A DNA stretch of 64,000 nucleotides from JAIPDZ01 sp034522175 (GCA_034522175.1 JAXHLQ010000001.1:4712001-4776000), one strand, 5' to 3'. Numbered from the stretch's first letter, positions 38,303 through 49,264 are shown. The notes: generated by a model not told the origin, from the letters alone. Made by a program: numbers and translations.

Positions 38303-41057
38303 AGGGTGGAATGGGTGTCATCCTCGCCGACGGATGGGTCGTGTACCCAGCAGCGTTCACATTTACCAGCCGAAGAGGCCGACACATGAACCTTCAGACC
38401 CGGGATGTTTTCACTCTCCATCCCCTCTTTCAGGGTATCGATAGGTGTCAACGACACATCTGAGACAATAAAGATGGATCTGAGCTGATCCTTGAAAGGC
38501 ATCAGTTTATCCATCAATTCGTCTGATAGCCCCAGTGTCACCGAAGCGTTCAAGGGATGACCGATGGTCTTTTCTTTTCTTGCCAGTTCCAGCACACGCG
38601 TCACCTCTTTTCGAACCGAGATGACATCCTCCCATCGCAGGGCCAGTTCCGGATCCCGGTAACGATCATCCATTTGCAGGAAAAGATCGGCATGTACGCT
38701 GAACGGGGCCCCATCATGCTTCAGATATCCCCAGACTTCGTCTGCCGTGAATGACAGGATGGGGGCCATCAATCGGACCAGTGCATGGAGAATCGTGTTC
38801 ATGGCGGTCTGCGCCGATCGCCTGATCCTGGCGTCCCGGACGGATGTATAGAGGCGGTCTTTGATGATATCGAGATAAAATGAAGAGAGATCCAGTACGC
38901 AGAAATTGTGCAGGTTGTGATAGACAAGATGAAATTCAAACATGTCATATGCCCGGAGCAGGCGATGGTTCAATTCCCAAAGCCGATTGAGGGCCCATCG
39001 ATCCAGCGCTTCCATCTCTTCATAAGGCACCGCATCCATTTTGGGATCGAAATCCTGCAGATTGCCGAGGAGGTATCGACAGGTATTTCGAATGCGGCGG
39101 TAGGCCTCGGTCAGTCGTTGAAGGATCTCTTCTGACAGACGGATGTTGTCTCGATAGTCTTCCGCCGCCACCCAGAGCCTCAGGATTTCGGCACCATAAC
39201 GCTTGATGAGTTCTTCAGGGGCGATCACGTTGCCTGCAGATTTGTGCATGGCCTTCCCCGTACCGTCCACCACAAATCCGTGCGTCAGGACATTGCGATA
39301 GGGCGCCTCTCCCCTCGTTCCCACGGAACAGAGGAGCGAACTGTGAAACCACCCCCGGTGCTGGTCGCTGCCTTCGAGATAGAGATCCGAAGGGCTGTCG
39401 AGATAGTCCCGATATTCCATGACGGCAGCATAACTGACGCCCGAGTCGAACCACACATCCAGGATATCGGTTTCTTTCTCGAACTGGTCTGATCCACATT
39501 TGGGACATCGGGTCCCGGAGGGCAAAAGGGCCTTTTCCGATTCGGTGAACCAGATGTCCGCACCCGATTGTTCCACCATGCCGGCGACGTGATCGATGAT
39601 CTTTTGGGAGATGACCACTTCACCACATGCCTTACAGAAAAAAACCGTTATGGGAACGCCCCAGCTCCGTTGCCGGGAAATGCACCAGTCCGGACGATTG
39701 GCGATCATGCTGTAGATGCGCTCCCTCCCCCAGGACGGAATCCAGTTGACCTTCTGAATGGCCTGGAGGGTCTTTTCCGGAGATGGTTTTTTTCCATGGA
39801 AATAAACCACTGTTCCGTCGATCGAAAAATGACGGGCTTTTTGCATCGCCAGCAGTGGGGGTACTCGTGATCAATCGCTTCCTCTTTAAGAAGGGCGCCT
39901 GTCTCCTTGAGTTTGCTGTTTACCGCATGGTTTGCCTCGAAGACCTCCATGCCGGCGAAGAATTCCACCTCCGGGGTGAAGCGTCCCGCACCGTCCACCG
40001 GTGAGTAGACTTCCATGCCGTACTGGAGGCCGGTTTCGTAATCCTCCCGACCATGGCCGGGAGCGGTATGGACGCAGCCGGTGCCGGCCTCCAGGGTCAC
40101 GTAAGGCGCGATGACGATTGTGGACGGGCGATCATACAAGGGATGTTTCGCCTGCAGATGTTCCAGAGCGGCCGCCTTGAAACGCCTCAGGATTTCATAC
40201 TGCTCGATGCCGAAATTGTGCATACAGATCTCCAAGAGCCCTTCGGCGAGGATCATCACTTCCCCGGCAGCGGTTTCAACGGCCACATATTCAAAGTCCG
40301 GATGAAGGGCAATGGCCAGATTCGCAGGGATGGTCCAGGGCGTGGTGGTCCATATGATAACGGATACCGACTTGTCGTCAAACACGGGATCCAGATCGGA
40401 AAGGTCCGAAATCATCGGAAACTTCACAAAGATGGAAGGTGAGCTGTGCGCCTCGTACTCCACCTCGGCCTCGGCCAGGGCGGTCTGACATGAGGTGCAC
40501 CAGTAGATGGGCTTCTTGCTCCGCACCAGGCTTCCGTTCAACGCGAACTTCCCGAACTCCCTTACGATGGTGGCCTCGAAAGGAAAGTTCATAGTCAGGT
40601 AGGGTCTGTCCCACTCTCCCAAAACGCCGAGACGCTTGAATTCCTCTCGCTGAATATCGATGAATTTTTCAGCATAGCGCCTGCAGAAGCCACGGATTTC
40701 GGCCTGGGTCATCTCCTTTTTCCTATCCCCGAGTTCGCCGTCCACCTTGTGTTCAATGGGCAGACCGTGGCAATCCCATCCGGGCACATAAGGGGTGTCA
40801 AAACCGGCCATCTGTTTGGATTTGATAATAATGTCCTTCAATACCTTATTAAAGGCCGTCCCCATGTGGATGTGGCCATTTGCATACGGGGGTCCATCAT
40901 GAAACATGTACCGCTTTCGACCTTTGGAAGCCTCTCGAATCACGCCGTAAAGGTTTTCGCTGTCCCATTTGGCGATCATCTCAGGTTCTTTCTTTACCAG
41001 GTTGGCCTTCATGGGAAAGGGTGTTTTGGGAAGATTCAGTGTCGCTTTATAATCCAT
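38260..41057 (-). CDS. ileS: Isoleucyl-tRNA synthetase (one frameshift)
   Basis: Charges tRNA-Ile. N-terminal part has FHDGPPYANGHIHMGTAFNK (HIGH motif) and GWDCHGLPIEHKV; the editing domain follows. At about 39773 a TTTT run on the plus strand lacks one T: frame one ends ISMEKNHLRK, frame two resumes KTLQAIQKVNWIPSWG. Then WCISRQRSWGVPI, the KMSKS-type site GKAMHKSAGNVIAPE and a C-terminal zinc site CERCWVH with CNRCRN. Repaired length 932 residues, exactly family size. A cell cannot lose this gene, so the frameshift must be a sequence error. Confidence 0.97.
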
Positions 41058-41251
41058 GTAACGTGCCTCCAGTCATTCCAGTCATCTTCGTGAGAGATTG
41101 GAATAACAGATGCGAATACCTAAGTCAATTTCATAATCGGCCAAAGAGCGGATACGAGGTTGACATGAGCCTCTCGAGCCTGTATGGAGAGCATACGTTC
41201 GACGTAATTCTTTTGTGTGATCATCAAGAAGCGGGTGGAAAGGGGTAGGCT

Positions 41252-41653
41252 ATGGCGAAGACACGTTACCTGGTGCTGGCCGTGCTGTTGTTTCTCTCGA
41301 CTGGATGCGGGGCGGTGATTCTCGCCGGGGCGGGTGCGGCGGCCGGGGTTGCCGGATACAAGTATTACGACGGGGCATTGATCATCGTTTACGAGGCCCC
41401 ATTCAAGAAGACCTGGGATGCATCCCGTCAGGCGCTCAAGGAGATGGATTGCACCATTGGGCGTTCCGAACACGACATCACCTCCGGGAGCCTCTGGGGT
41501 GAATTCGGGGACGGCAAGCAGGTCAACATCAAACTCAACTACGAATCCGCGGATAAGACCCGGGTGAGCATCCGGGTTGGCGTATTCGGCGAAAAAGAGG
41601 CTTCAAACCTGATCAAGGAAAAAATCCGTAAGATCCTGTTCAAAGACGCTTAG
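41252..41653 (+). CDS. DUF3568-family lipoprotein
   Basis: 133 residues starting with a signal peptide and lipobox (LLFLSTGCGAVI, Cys near 20), then a glycine/alanine-rich segment (GAGAAAGVAGYKYYDG) and a DUF3568 domain (FKKTWDASRQALKEMDCTI). Predicted outer- or inner-membrane lipoprotein of unknown role, common in Desulfobacterota. GGAAAGGGG precedes ATG 41252. Single gene, divergent from ileS. Confidence 0.85.
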   Translation: MAKTRYLVLAVLLFLSTGCGAVILAGAGAAAGVAGYKYYDGALIIVYEAPFKKTWDASRQALKEMDCTIGRSEHDITSGSLWGEFGDGKQVNIKLNYESADKTRVSIRVGVFGEKEASNLIKEKIRKILFKDA

Positions 41654-41731
41654 AATTTGGAGTTTCTATTCATCACTAAGCCTAAGCCCTTTCCAAAAAG
41701 ACCCCTCGCTCGAGATAAGAAAAAGAGGGAA

Positions 41732-42064
41732 TCAGGACCCAATGTTTAACTGCGTCAGCATCCCGTCGGTGAACCGAATGGCATAATCCCGCTGCTGCCG
41801 GGTGCAATAGGCGGGGCACTCGCACCGCATATGATTGAGGGTGCGGACGAAAAACTCCACTTTAATCCATTGATCCCCCACTTCTACGGCAAACACATGG
41901 GGCTGGCAGGCCTCGTGCCTGAACTGGATGTCGCTCAGCAGGTCCCGGGGCACTTTAATCCAGAAGACATCTTCTAGATTGGAAGGAATGGCCACCCGTT
42001 TCAGCAGGGTTCTTATCTTGGCCAAATCCCCCTGAGAGAGTTCATCAATCAGGTACGATTTCAT
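41732..42064 (-). CDS. Hypothetical protein (110 residues)
   Basis: Cytosolic-looking protein; MKSYLIDELSQGDLAKIRT at the start, then EDVFWIKVPRDLLSDIQ and a cysteine pair in MRCECPAYCTRQQRDYA. The phrase HEACQPHVFAVEVGDQWIKVEFFVR suggests a small beta fold. I do not recognise a named family. Its start overlaps the end of the membrane protein gene by 4 bp, so the two are co-transcribed. Confidence 0.7.
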   Translation of the reverse strand: MKSYLIDELSQGDLAKIRTLLKRVAIPSNLEDVFWIKVPRDLLSDIQFRHEACQPHVFAVEVGDQWIKVEFFVRTLNHMRCECPAYCTRQQRDYAIRFTDGMLTQLNIGS

Positions 42065-42417
42065 TCCCCTTTCCTCTCTGCCGCCAGACGATCGATCCGC
42101 CCCCCCTTAAGCAGGGCGTCGATGACGGAATAGAGATAGATGACGGCAAAGACGGCGAGCAAGAAGACAAGCGTTGAAAAATCCTCCGACTGCAACCGTT
42201 GAAGGATCTCGGCACTGGAGGGATGGGTTTCTCCGGCGCGAAATACCGCCTGGACCAGCCGCACCAGCCTGATAATTGCAAAAACAAAGAGGACAAAGAT
42301 CGAACCCAGGATTATGAGTCCCTTTTTCAGATCCCCATTGACGATCTGACCCAGGCCGGGGATGATAAATGCGGAGCACAAGGGGGAGGCAATTGCTTTT
42401 TTCATCGGTTTATTCAA
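42061..42417 (-). CDS. Small membrane protein (hypothetical)
   Basis: 118 residues. N-terminal FIIPGLGQIVNGDLKKGLII resembles the first helix of DUF5683/TM2-type proteins; a second hydrophobic stretch is ILGSIFVLFVFAIIRLV and a third LVFLLAVFAVIYLYSVIDA. MKKAIASPLCSAF (start at 42405) may be the true N-terminus. Function unknown. Upstream partner of the 110-residue gene. Confidence 0.7.
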   Translation of the reverse strand: MNKPMKKAIASPLCSAFIIPGLGQIVNGDLKKGLIILGSIFVLFVFAIIRLVRLVQAVFRAGETHPSSAEILQRLQSEDFSTLVFLLAVFAVIYLYSVIDALLKGGRIDRLAAERKGE

Positions 42418-42511
42418 TAATCCGCCAGTCGAGATTTTACAGCACAGTCCATGTGAGACCTATAGCCCAACGACCCACCCTTGTCAACGAACCACGGACG
42501 GATTTCCAAGG

Positions 42512-43300
42512 ATGCATACAAAAGACCCCACCCTTCATGTCAATATCCCCTTCTCGATGCTCTACGAATCTTATCTGGATCGGTTTATCCACTATGGATT
42601 GAATCCGGAGATCGGCTTTGACGCCGATGCGCTGGACCGATATGCGGTGAGCGAGATTCAGCCCGTTGCCGAAAAGCTTCAGCATAGCGGCCTGACCGTC
42701 ACCCTTCACGGACCCTTCATGGACCTTTCTCCCGGGTCTCCGGACCCTGAAATCCGGTCCATTGCGCGGCATCGATTCGAGCAATTGTTGAAAATTGTCC
42801 CCATCTTCAAGCCGAGGACCGTGGTCTGTCATACCGGATATGATCACCGAAGGTACTGGCCCATGTGGGATACCTGGATCGAGAACAGTCGCCTCATCTG
42901 GACCTGGCTGGCCGGACATGTTCGTGATGCGGGCGCCATACTGGTGCTGGAAAACGTTTACGAGGAAACCCCCCGGGAATTGGAGGAACTCCTCTCATCT
43001 CTCACGGAACAAGGCGTCGGCTTCTGCCTGGATACAGGGCATCAGGCGGTCTTCAGTTCGACCCCCATCAATAAATGGGTGGAGACGCTGGGATCTTTTC
43101 TGACGCAGCTTCATCTCCATGACAATACGGGGAAACAGGACGATCACCTGGCCCTTGGAACCGGCACCATCGATTTCAAGATGCTCTTCAGGCAGTTGAA
43201 AAGCCTTCAAAAGCCACCCTGCATCATCACCCTGGAACCTCACAGGGAAGCGGCACTCTGGCCCAGCCTGTCATACATAGAAGCGCTCTGGCCATGGTGA
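42512..43300 (+). CDS. Sugar phosphate isomerase/epimerase-like TIM-barrel protein
   Basis: Xylose-isomerase-like TIM barrel (AP endonuclease 2 superfamily), about 262 residues from ATG 42512 (MHTKDPTLHVNIPFSM). Motifs: TVTLHGPFMDLSPGS, VVCHTGYDHRRYW, ILVLENVYEE (Glu metal ligand), FCLDTGHQAV (Asp-His), QLHLHDNTG and ITLEPH. The metal-binding set looks complete. Substrate cannot be inferred. A longer frame to 42362 overlaps the divergent membrane gene and is not preferred. Confidence 0.8.
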   Translation: MHTKDPTLHVNIPFSMLYESYLDRFIHYGLNPEIGFDADALDRYAVSEIQPVAEKLQHSGLTVTLHGPFMDLSPGSPDPEIRSIARHRFEQLLKIVPIFKPRTVVCHTGYDHRRYWPMWDTWIENSRLIWTWLAGHVRDAGAILVLENVYEETPRELEELLSSLTEQGVGFCLDTGHQAVFSSTPINKWVETLGSFLTQLHLHDNTGKQDDHLALGTGTIDFKMLFRQLKSLQKPPCIITLEPHREAALWPSLSYIEALWPW

Positions 43301-43429
43301 CGGGCATGGAAATGAGGTTTCATCATTGCCTTTTGGCGGTACTTTGGGTAGGGTGAAGGGCTGAAGGCGTTCAAACGGTTCCGCCTTGGCGCTTTTCTGT
43401 TCGGAACAATTTCCCAAGGAGTCTATCCT

Positions 43430-44440
43430 ATGCCAAGAGTCATGGATTACCCGTTTGCGAAGTCAACGCCGATGACCGAAAGGTGTCATCGGCTTTTTGA
43501 CACGGTGACTCCCGATGAGACATTGGGAATCGTGATGAGCGCGGATCCCGATGCCATTGCCAGCGCCCTTGCACTCAGACGGCTCATGTGGCGCAGGGTG
43601 AGACGCGTGGCCCTCTATCATGTCAACGTCATTGAACGATCCGACAACCTGGCCTTGATCAAGCTGCTCAACATCAAAATGGAACGGATTCGTTCAATGA
43701 AAAACCGCAAAATCAACCATTGGGCCATGGTGGACTCCCAGCCCGGGCATTATGAACCGTTCAAAGACCATCCCTTTGACATCATTATCGATCATCATCC
43801 CCGGCTCCCATCCACAAAGGCGTGTTTCCTTGATATCAGGGAACGGTATGGTGCCAATTCGACGATCATGACCGAATACCTCAGATCCGCCAAGGTCTCC
43901 CCTTCCCCCGGTCTGGCCACAGCCCTTTTCTACGGAATCAAAACAGACACGGACAACTTTGTCCGCGACTCGCTCCCAAAGGACATCAATGCCTTTCGAT
44001 ATCTCTACCCGCACGTCAACATGAACATCATCAAAAAAATTGAATCCTCTGAATTTACTCTGCAGACCCTGGATCATTTGCGCTTTGCCATGGAACATGT
44101 CGTCTTTGTCAAGAATATCGCCTTCGCGTATATGGAAACCGTCGCCAATCCGGACGAACTGGTGATTATTGCGGACTTCTTCATGAAACTCGCTGAGGCC
44201 CACTGGAGCGTTGTTGCGGGGATATACGAGGATAAACTCATTGTTATTCTCAGAAATGCGGATTGGAGGGCCGATGCCGGTAAACAGGCCCAGGCATGGT
44301 TCAATTCATGGGGCGCCACCGCCGGGGGGCACCGGAGTGCGGCCAGGGCGGAAATCCCTTTGAAAGATATTGAGAAGAACGCCGGAAAAAACGTAGAGAT
44401 GCGTACCTTGCTCCTGAAAACCATCAAAGAAAAAAAATAG
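43430..44440 (+). CDS. DHH-family phosphoesterase
   Basis: 336-residue DHH/DHHA1 protein. Motifs GIVMSADPDAIASALALRR (first metal site), AMVDSQPGH and the DHH signature IIIDHHPRLPST, C-terminal DHHA1 region with GGHRSAARAEIPL (GGH). Members hydrolyse oligoribonucleotides or cyclic dinucleotides (NrnA-like). GAGG lies before ATG 43430; mgtE starts 28 bp after its stop, so the two are probably co-transcribed. Confidence 0.85.
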   Translation: MPRVMDYPFAKSTPMTERCHRLFDTVTPDETLGIVMSADPDAIASALALRRLMWRRVRRVALYHVNVIERSDNLALIKLLNIKMERIRSMKNRKINHWAMVDSQPGHYEPFKDHPFDIIIDHHPRLPSTKACFLDIRERYGANSTIMTEYLRSAKVSPSPGLATALFYGIKTDTDNFVRDSLPKDINAFRYLYPHVNMNIIKKIESSEFTLQTLDHLRFAMEHVVFVKNIAFAYMETVANPDELVIIADFFMKLAEAHWSVVAGIYEDKLIVILRNADWRADAGKQAQAWFNSWGATAGGHRSAARAEIPLKDIEKNAGKNVEMRTLLLKTIKEKK

Positions 44441-44468
44441 GGCCGGACGGCACATAAGGAGATTCACA

Positions 44469-45835
44469 TTGCCCGATTTTGCAGGGAGAACCATCGACGC
44501 CCAGCTGGTCGAAAGGGTCAAGGAGCTTATCCAAACAGACGACCGGGATCAGCTCGAGCGCCTCATCGATCAGTTGAGACCCGCTGACCTGGCGGATCTC
44601 ATCGAATATCTCGAGTCGGATGAACGGCTCTTTCTGTTTCAGTTACTGGAACCTGAGGGGGCGGGAGAGGTCTTTGTCGAAATCGAACCCCCCATCCAGG
44701 AACGAATCCTGAGAGACCTGGATACAAAGGCCATATCTGAAATCGTGGAGGAACTCGACTCCGATGACGCGGCCGACCTGGTGGGCGATCTGCCTGATGA
44801 TCGCGCAAGGGAGGTCATCCAATCCCTCGGCGATGAAGTTTCTTTCGAACTCGAAAAGCTCCTCCCTTACCCCGAGGACACGGCCGGCGGCATCATGGCC
44901 CTGGAATTCCTGGCGGTCAAGGCCGATGGAACCGTTCAGGATGCCATTGATTCCATCCGGGAAGAAGGCAAAGAGGTTGAAAACCTCTACTATATCTGGG
45001 TCGTGGATGATCATGAGCGCCTGGTGGGTCTTATCTCCGTAAAAGACCTGGTCATCGAGTCGCCTCACAAGAAAATCAGCGATGTCATGAACAGCGAGAT
45101 TATTGCGGTCAACGCCATGGCGGATCAGGAGGAGGTTGTCCAACTGGTCAAGCGATATGATCTGGTTAATATTCCGGTGGTGGATGACCGGAACCGGCTG
45201 GTGGGCCGAATCACCCACGATGACATTATCGATGTCATCGAGGATGAGGCCGACGAGGATATGTCCTTGATGGCAGGTGTGATCGATCAGGAAATCACGG
45301 AGGAGTCCACTTTAAGAATCTCCAGGGCCAGGCTGCCCTGGCTGATAGCGGCCCTTTTCGGCGGGGTGTTTGCCGCCTTTGTCATCAACCAGTTCGAGGC
45401 ATCGCTTGAACAAATGATCGCCCTTTCTTTTTCTTTCCCGTGATCATGGCCATGGGCGGAAATACCGGGACACAGGCCGCTACGGTGGTCGTACGGGGGC
45501 TGGCCACGGGCGATATCAGCCTGGTCAACACGGGGAAACGGTTATGGATGGAACTTCGAGTGGCCGTCATCAATGGGCTGGTATGCGGTCTGCTGCTGGG
45601 GGTGATTGTGGGGTCATGGCTTGGGGATTATCAATTGGGCGTCATTGTGACCGTGGCTCTTATCCTGATTATCATCATTTCCGGCCTGATCGGTGCGGCC
45701 GTACCTCTGGCCCTCAGGCGGATCAGTGTGGATCCGGCACTCGCTGCAGGGCCCTTCGTGACCACATCCAATGACATTCTGAGCCTCCTTATATATCTGG
45801 GCCTCGTCACCGTTTTTCTTCGTTTGTCGGGTTGA
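44469..45835 (+). CDS. mgtE: Magnesium transporter MgtE (one frameshift)
   Basis: CBS-domain Mg2+ channel. TTG 44469 is preceded by AAGGAG. N domain: LRPADLADLIEYLES, ELDSDDAADLVGDLP; CBS pair: YYIWVVDDHERLVGLIS and NIPVVDDRNRLVGRIT; then the membrane part. At 45428-45433 a T-run lacks one T: frame one ends ALSFSFP, frame two begins IMAMGGNTGTQAATVVVRGL. Repaired protein is 455 residues with five helices, a normal MgtE. Downstream of the DHH gene. Confidence 0.93.
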
Positions 45836-45869
45836 CCCCATCACGCTCTCCCGCTGGGCTTGATTTTGC

Positions 45870-45898
45870 TTGAACTCTCAGAGCTGATTTCGTATATT
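45870..45898 (+). promoter_or_regulatory. Sigma70-type promoter candidate for the small lipoprotein
   Basis: TTGAAC (45870-45875), 17 bases, TATATT (45893-45898). The small lipoprotein starts 112 bp downstream. Confidence 0.4.
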
Positions 45899-46009
45899 GC
45901 CTTGCTTAAAAGCATCGGAACATCCGGTTTGATGCGAAGGGACCTCACCTTGTGTTGACACTCGAATCAGCCGGAACATTCAGGCATTTTAAGGGGGAGG
46001 AGATTGACC

Positions 46010-46225
46010 ATGAAAAAACTGCTCTTGGTGGGAGTTGCCGGCCTGTTTCTGTGCGGGTGTGGCCAGGCGACAAAAGAATCCGGATTCTGGGATCACAGTA
46101 CCATGTATAAGAACTGGGACCACTTGAAATACAGCTGGTTCGGTTTTAAGAATCCCACACCGGAAACCGGCCTGAAATCTGAAGAACAAAACTGGTGGGG
46201 CATCCCCGTAGAAGAAAAGCAATAA
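46010..46225 (+). CDS. Small lipoprotein (71 residues)
   Basis: MKKLLLVGVAGLFLCGCGQ is a signal peptide with a lipobox cysteine; the mature part is rich in aromatic residues (SGFWDHSTMYKNWDHLKYSW) and ends WWGIPVEEKQ. GGGGGAGGAG lies nine bases before ATG 46010; a TTG six bases earlier is ignored. No named family recognised. Stand-alone gene between mgtE and uvrC, processed by the Lgt/LspA pair in this window. Confidence 0.75.
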   Translation: MKKLLLVGVAGLFLCGCGQATKESGFWDHSTMYKNWDHLKYSWFGFKNPTPETGLKSEEQNWWGIPVEEKQ

Positions 46226-46245
46226 GTCTTTGAAACTCGTCCCTC

Positions 46246-46269
46246 CCCCGGAACAAGCGGGGCGGTTTT
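46246..46269 (+). terminator. Weak rho-independent terminator candidate
   Basis: CCCCG, seven-base loop, CGGGG, then CGGTTTT. Short stem and short T-run, 20 bp after the small lipoprotein stop. Confidence 0.3.
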
Positions 46270-46302
46270 GATACCTGTTTTGGGGAGGGGAAGGGAGTCG
46301 TT

Positions 46303-48168
46303 TTATTTGAAGAAATTGGCTATGGACTCGGCCAGCGTTCGACTGATACCCGGTACCTCCTGGAGCGCCTCCACGCTCGCCTGTGAGACCCCTCGAAGTC
46401 CATGGAAATGTTGAAGCAGCCGTTGTTTCCGCTTGGTCCCTATCCCGGGAATTTTATCCAGGTCTGATTGCGTGAGTCCCCTTTTTCTCAACTGCCGATG
46501 ATGCCCGATGGCCCGGCGATGGGCTTCATCTCGAATACGCATCATCAAATGGAGAAGGGGATCGTCCGGCTTCAGTACCAGGGGGTTTTTTCTCCCGGGA
46601 ATATAAATCTTGTCTGCGGTCTCCCCCAGGTGACGCTCCGGCTTTGCAATGGACAGCACCTCCGGCACAAGGATCTCTCCGTGGGAGGAAATCGGCGGTC
46701 CGGTTTCCCTACCCGCTTTGTCGACGGTTTGCCATATTGCCTTCTTCACCGCGTTTAAATGACCTTTCCCCCCATCCACCAGAAATACATCGGGCAAATC
46801 TCCTCGTGTCATTCGACGGGCCACCAGCTCCCCCATCATCCCGTAATCATCGATGCCGTTTACCCCGGCTATCCCATAGTTTTTGTAGCCGGCGCGGTGT
46901 GGTTCGCCCTCGACAAATGAAACGACCGACCCCACGGCCATTTCCCCTTTCAAATTGGAGATGTCCAATCCTTCAATGACCCTGAGCCGATGGGGTAATC
47001 CGAGAATCTCTCCAAGTCGCGCCATGAGATCTGTTTCAGAACCGGCCGGGAGTCGCTGGAGCAGATTCTCTGCATTCTTGACCGCCATGTTGATCAGCCG
47101 TTTTTTCTCGCCCCTCTGTGGCCATCGAATCAGGACTTTCTTCCCTGCCAGTCCCGAGAGCCAGTCGCTGATGGCCGGCTGATCCTCAACAAAATGGGAC
47201 AGAAGGACCTGCCGGGGCATAAAGATCCCCCGCGCATAATATTGCTTTACAAAGGCCTCGAGGATGTCGGACGGGGATGCATTGCGGTCTTTCAGGAGAT
47301 AACTGCGGGTTCCCATTAAATAGCCTTTACGGACATAGAGGATAACCACCTGAAAACGCCCGTTTTCCTGTGAAACGCCGATCACGTCCTGGTCCACCAG
47401 TTTGGGAGACACCACATGCTGACGTTCCACGGTCTTTTCAATGGCCCTGATCTGATCGCGAACCGCTGCTGCCTTTTCAAAATCGAGTCGCTCCGCGGCC
47501 TGTTGCATATCCCTGCCCAATGTTTTGAGCAGCTCCTGATTCCGCCCTTCCAGAAACAGCCGCACCTGCTTGACGATGGCTTCATACGCTTCGGGGGACA
47601 CGTCGCAGGCGCAGGGCGCGAGACACCGATTCATCTGAAAATTGAGACAGGGCCGTGAACGCTGCTTCAATCGGTGAGTCCTGCACTTTCGGAGTTTAAA
47701 GACGCGATCGATCACCCGATGGGTACTGCGAACCGCGTTGGCCGAGGAAAATGGACCGAAATAGAGCGCTCCATCTTTCTTTATCTTTCGGACGATGGTC
47801 AAATTGGGGAAGGGGTCACGGATATTCAGACGAAGGCAGGGGTATCGTTTATCATCCCTGAGGATGATGTTATATCGGGGGAGATATTGTTTGATGAGGT
47901 TGCTTTCAAGGATGAAGGCCTCTTTTTCTGTGGCAGTCAGTATGGTATCGAGACCCCGTGCCCGTTCCATCATCAGGGCCGTCTTGACGGAGAGCTCTGT
48001 ATCCGGTTTGAAATAGGAATGGACGCGTTTGTAAAGGTTTTTGGCCTTACCCACGTAGATCACCCGGTCCCGTTCATCCTTAAAGAGATACACCCCCGGT
48101 CCCCGGGGTAACGGGGTTTGTTTCAACTGCTCAATGAGGGGGCGGTTCTCTTTTCTCGGTTCGTTCAC
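46303..48168 (-). CDS. uvrC: UvrABC system protein C
   Basis: Dual-incision nuclease of nucleotide excision repair. 621 residues: GIY-YIG domain at the N-terminus (PRGPGVYLFKDERDRVIYVGKAKNL), a cysteine-rich stretch NRCLAPCACDVS, the UVR motif, the RNase H-like C-terminal nuclease (EGLDISNLKG, DVFLVDGGKGHL) and helix-hairpin-helix DKIPGIGTKRKQRLLQHF. Intact and of normal length. Confidence 0.96.
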   Translation of the reverse strand: MNEPRKENRPLIEQLKQTPLPRGPGVYLFKDERDRVIYVGKAKNLYKRVHSYFKPDTELSVKTALMMERARGLDTILTATEKEAFILESNLIKQYLPRYNIILRDDKRYPCLRLNIRDPFPNLTIVRKIKKDGALYFGPFSSANAVRSTHRVIDRVFKLRKCRTHRLKQRSRPCLNFQMNRCLAPCACDVSPEAYEAIVKQVRLFLEGRNQELLKTLGRDMQQAAERLDFEKAAAVRDQIRAIEKTVERQHVVSPKLVDQDVIGVSQENGRFQVVILYVRKGYLMGTRSYLLKDRNASPSDILEAFVKQYYARGIFMPRQVLLSHFVEDQPAISDWLSGLAGKKVLIRWPQRGEKKRLINMAVKNAENLLQRLPAGSETDLMARLGEILGLPHRLRVIEGLDISNLKGEMAVGSVVSFVEGEPHRAGYKNYGIAGVNGIDDYGMMGELVARRMTRGDLPDVFLVDGGKGHLNAVKKAIWQTVDKAGRETGPPISSHGEILVPEVLSIAKPERHLGETADKIYIPGRKNPLVLKPDDPLLHLMMRIRDEAHRRAIGHHRQLRKRGLTQSDLDKIPGIGTKRKQRLLQHFHGLRGVSQASVEALQEVPGISRTLAESIANFFK

Positions 48169-48280
48169 GGATAAAGACCTCAGGTCGTGGGTGTTATCGC
48201 CTTCCGCCTGGAAAAGGTTGCATATTTAGAGGGTAGATGATAGGTTTCTGGTCAGTCAAGAACAGAGTTATGATAATTCA

Positions 48281-49255
48281 ATGGGTCTGAAGATGCGCGG
48301 AATCGCTTTTTACATTTTTGTCTTGCATGTGCTCTTTACCGCACTGCTCCTCGCAGGGGGATGCGCCATGAAGCGATCCGCCATGTGGCCGCTGGCCACC
48401 CTCGAAGGGGTCCAGGGTCATTTCATGGAAGGTCAGATCATCGACATGAAAGCGGGCAAGACCGTCTCTTTCGATGACCTCATGGCGGCACTGGCGTCCG
48501 TACGGGTTGTCTTTGTGGGCGAGGTGCACAACAACCCCGAGCACCACCTCATGCAGGTCCAGATCCTTCAGGGACTCCTCGAACGCGATCATCGCCTAAC
48601 GGTCGCCATGGAATTCTTCGAAGCACCCCGCCAGGAAACCATTGATGAATACATGGAGGGCCGCATGACGGAGTCCGCTTTCCTTGAAACCGTGAATTGG
48701 CGCAAATCCTGGTCCTTTCCGTACCATTTTTACAGGCCCCTGATCCTTTTGGCAAAGACAAACGGACGTCCGCTTCTCGCGCTTAACGTCCCCCATACCA
48801 TCGTCCGTAAGGTGGCCCGATCGGGCATTGAAAGCCTGGAACCCGCGGAAAGGGGCCAGGTGGCTGATCAGATAGACCTCGAAAACGACGCCCACCGGGC
48901 TTATCTGCTTGAGGTCTATCAGACCCACCCGCACCGGGAGATGAAAGACTTCCAGGCGTTTTATGAGGCCCAATGCGTCTGGGAAGACACCATGGCGGAT
49001 GAAATCGCCCGCTATTTGGCGGAACAAAGCGGAAAGATGGTTGTTTTCACGGGAAATGGACACATCATCAACCGCTTCGGGATTCCAGACCGGGTTCTTC
49101 GCCGAATCGATGTGACCATGGCGACCGTCCTGTTATACCCCTTGACAGATGCAACCCACATGAATAAAAAGATAGCCGATTACGTCTGGCTGACCAGCGG
49201 CTGTTCGGCCGGGGTTCCCAGGATGCACTCCCGGCGATCAAACCCATCGGAATAG
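48281..49255 (+). CDS. ChaN-family lipoprotein
   Basis: 324 residues with signal peptide and lipobox LLLAGGCAMK, then the ChaN (haem-binding, Tiki-like EreA/ChaN superfamily) domain: VVFVGEVHNNPEHHLMQ, TVAMEFFEAPRQETIDEY, MVVFTGNGHIINRFGIP. Members bind haem or act as metalloproteases. The end overlaps nothing but lies only 9 bp before the Nudix gene, so they share a transcript. Divergent from uvrC. Confidence 0.85.
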   Translation: MGLKMRGIAFYIFVLHVLFTALLLAGGCAMKRSAMWPLATLEGVQGHFMEGQIIDMKAGKTVSFDDLMAALASVRVVFVGEVHNNPEHHLMQVQILQGLLERDHRLTVAMEFFEAPRQETIDEYMEGRMTESAFLETVNWRKSWSFPYHFYRPLILLAKTNGRPLLALNVPHTIVRKVARSGIESLEPAERGQVADQIDLENDAHRAYLLEVYQTHPHREMKDFQAFYEAQCVWEDTMADEIARYLAEQSGKMVVFTGNGHIINRFGIPDRVLRRIDVTMATVLLYPLTDATHMNKKIADYVWLTSGCSAGVPRMHSRRSNPSE

Positions 49256-49264
49256 GTCAGGCAT

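Noticed and set aside
39700..39850. Two separate genes for split isoleucyl-tRNA synthetase
   Set aside because: The split lies in the catalytic domain and a one-base repair gives exactly 932 residues; no start site precedes the second part.
41058..41251. T-box leader upstream of ileS
   Set aside because: No T-box sequence, specifier hairpin or terminator is visible in the divergent 194-bp gap.
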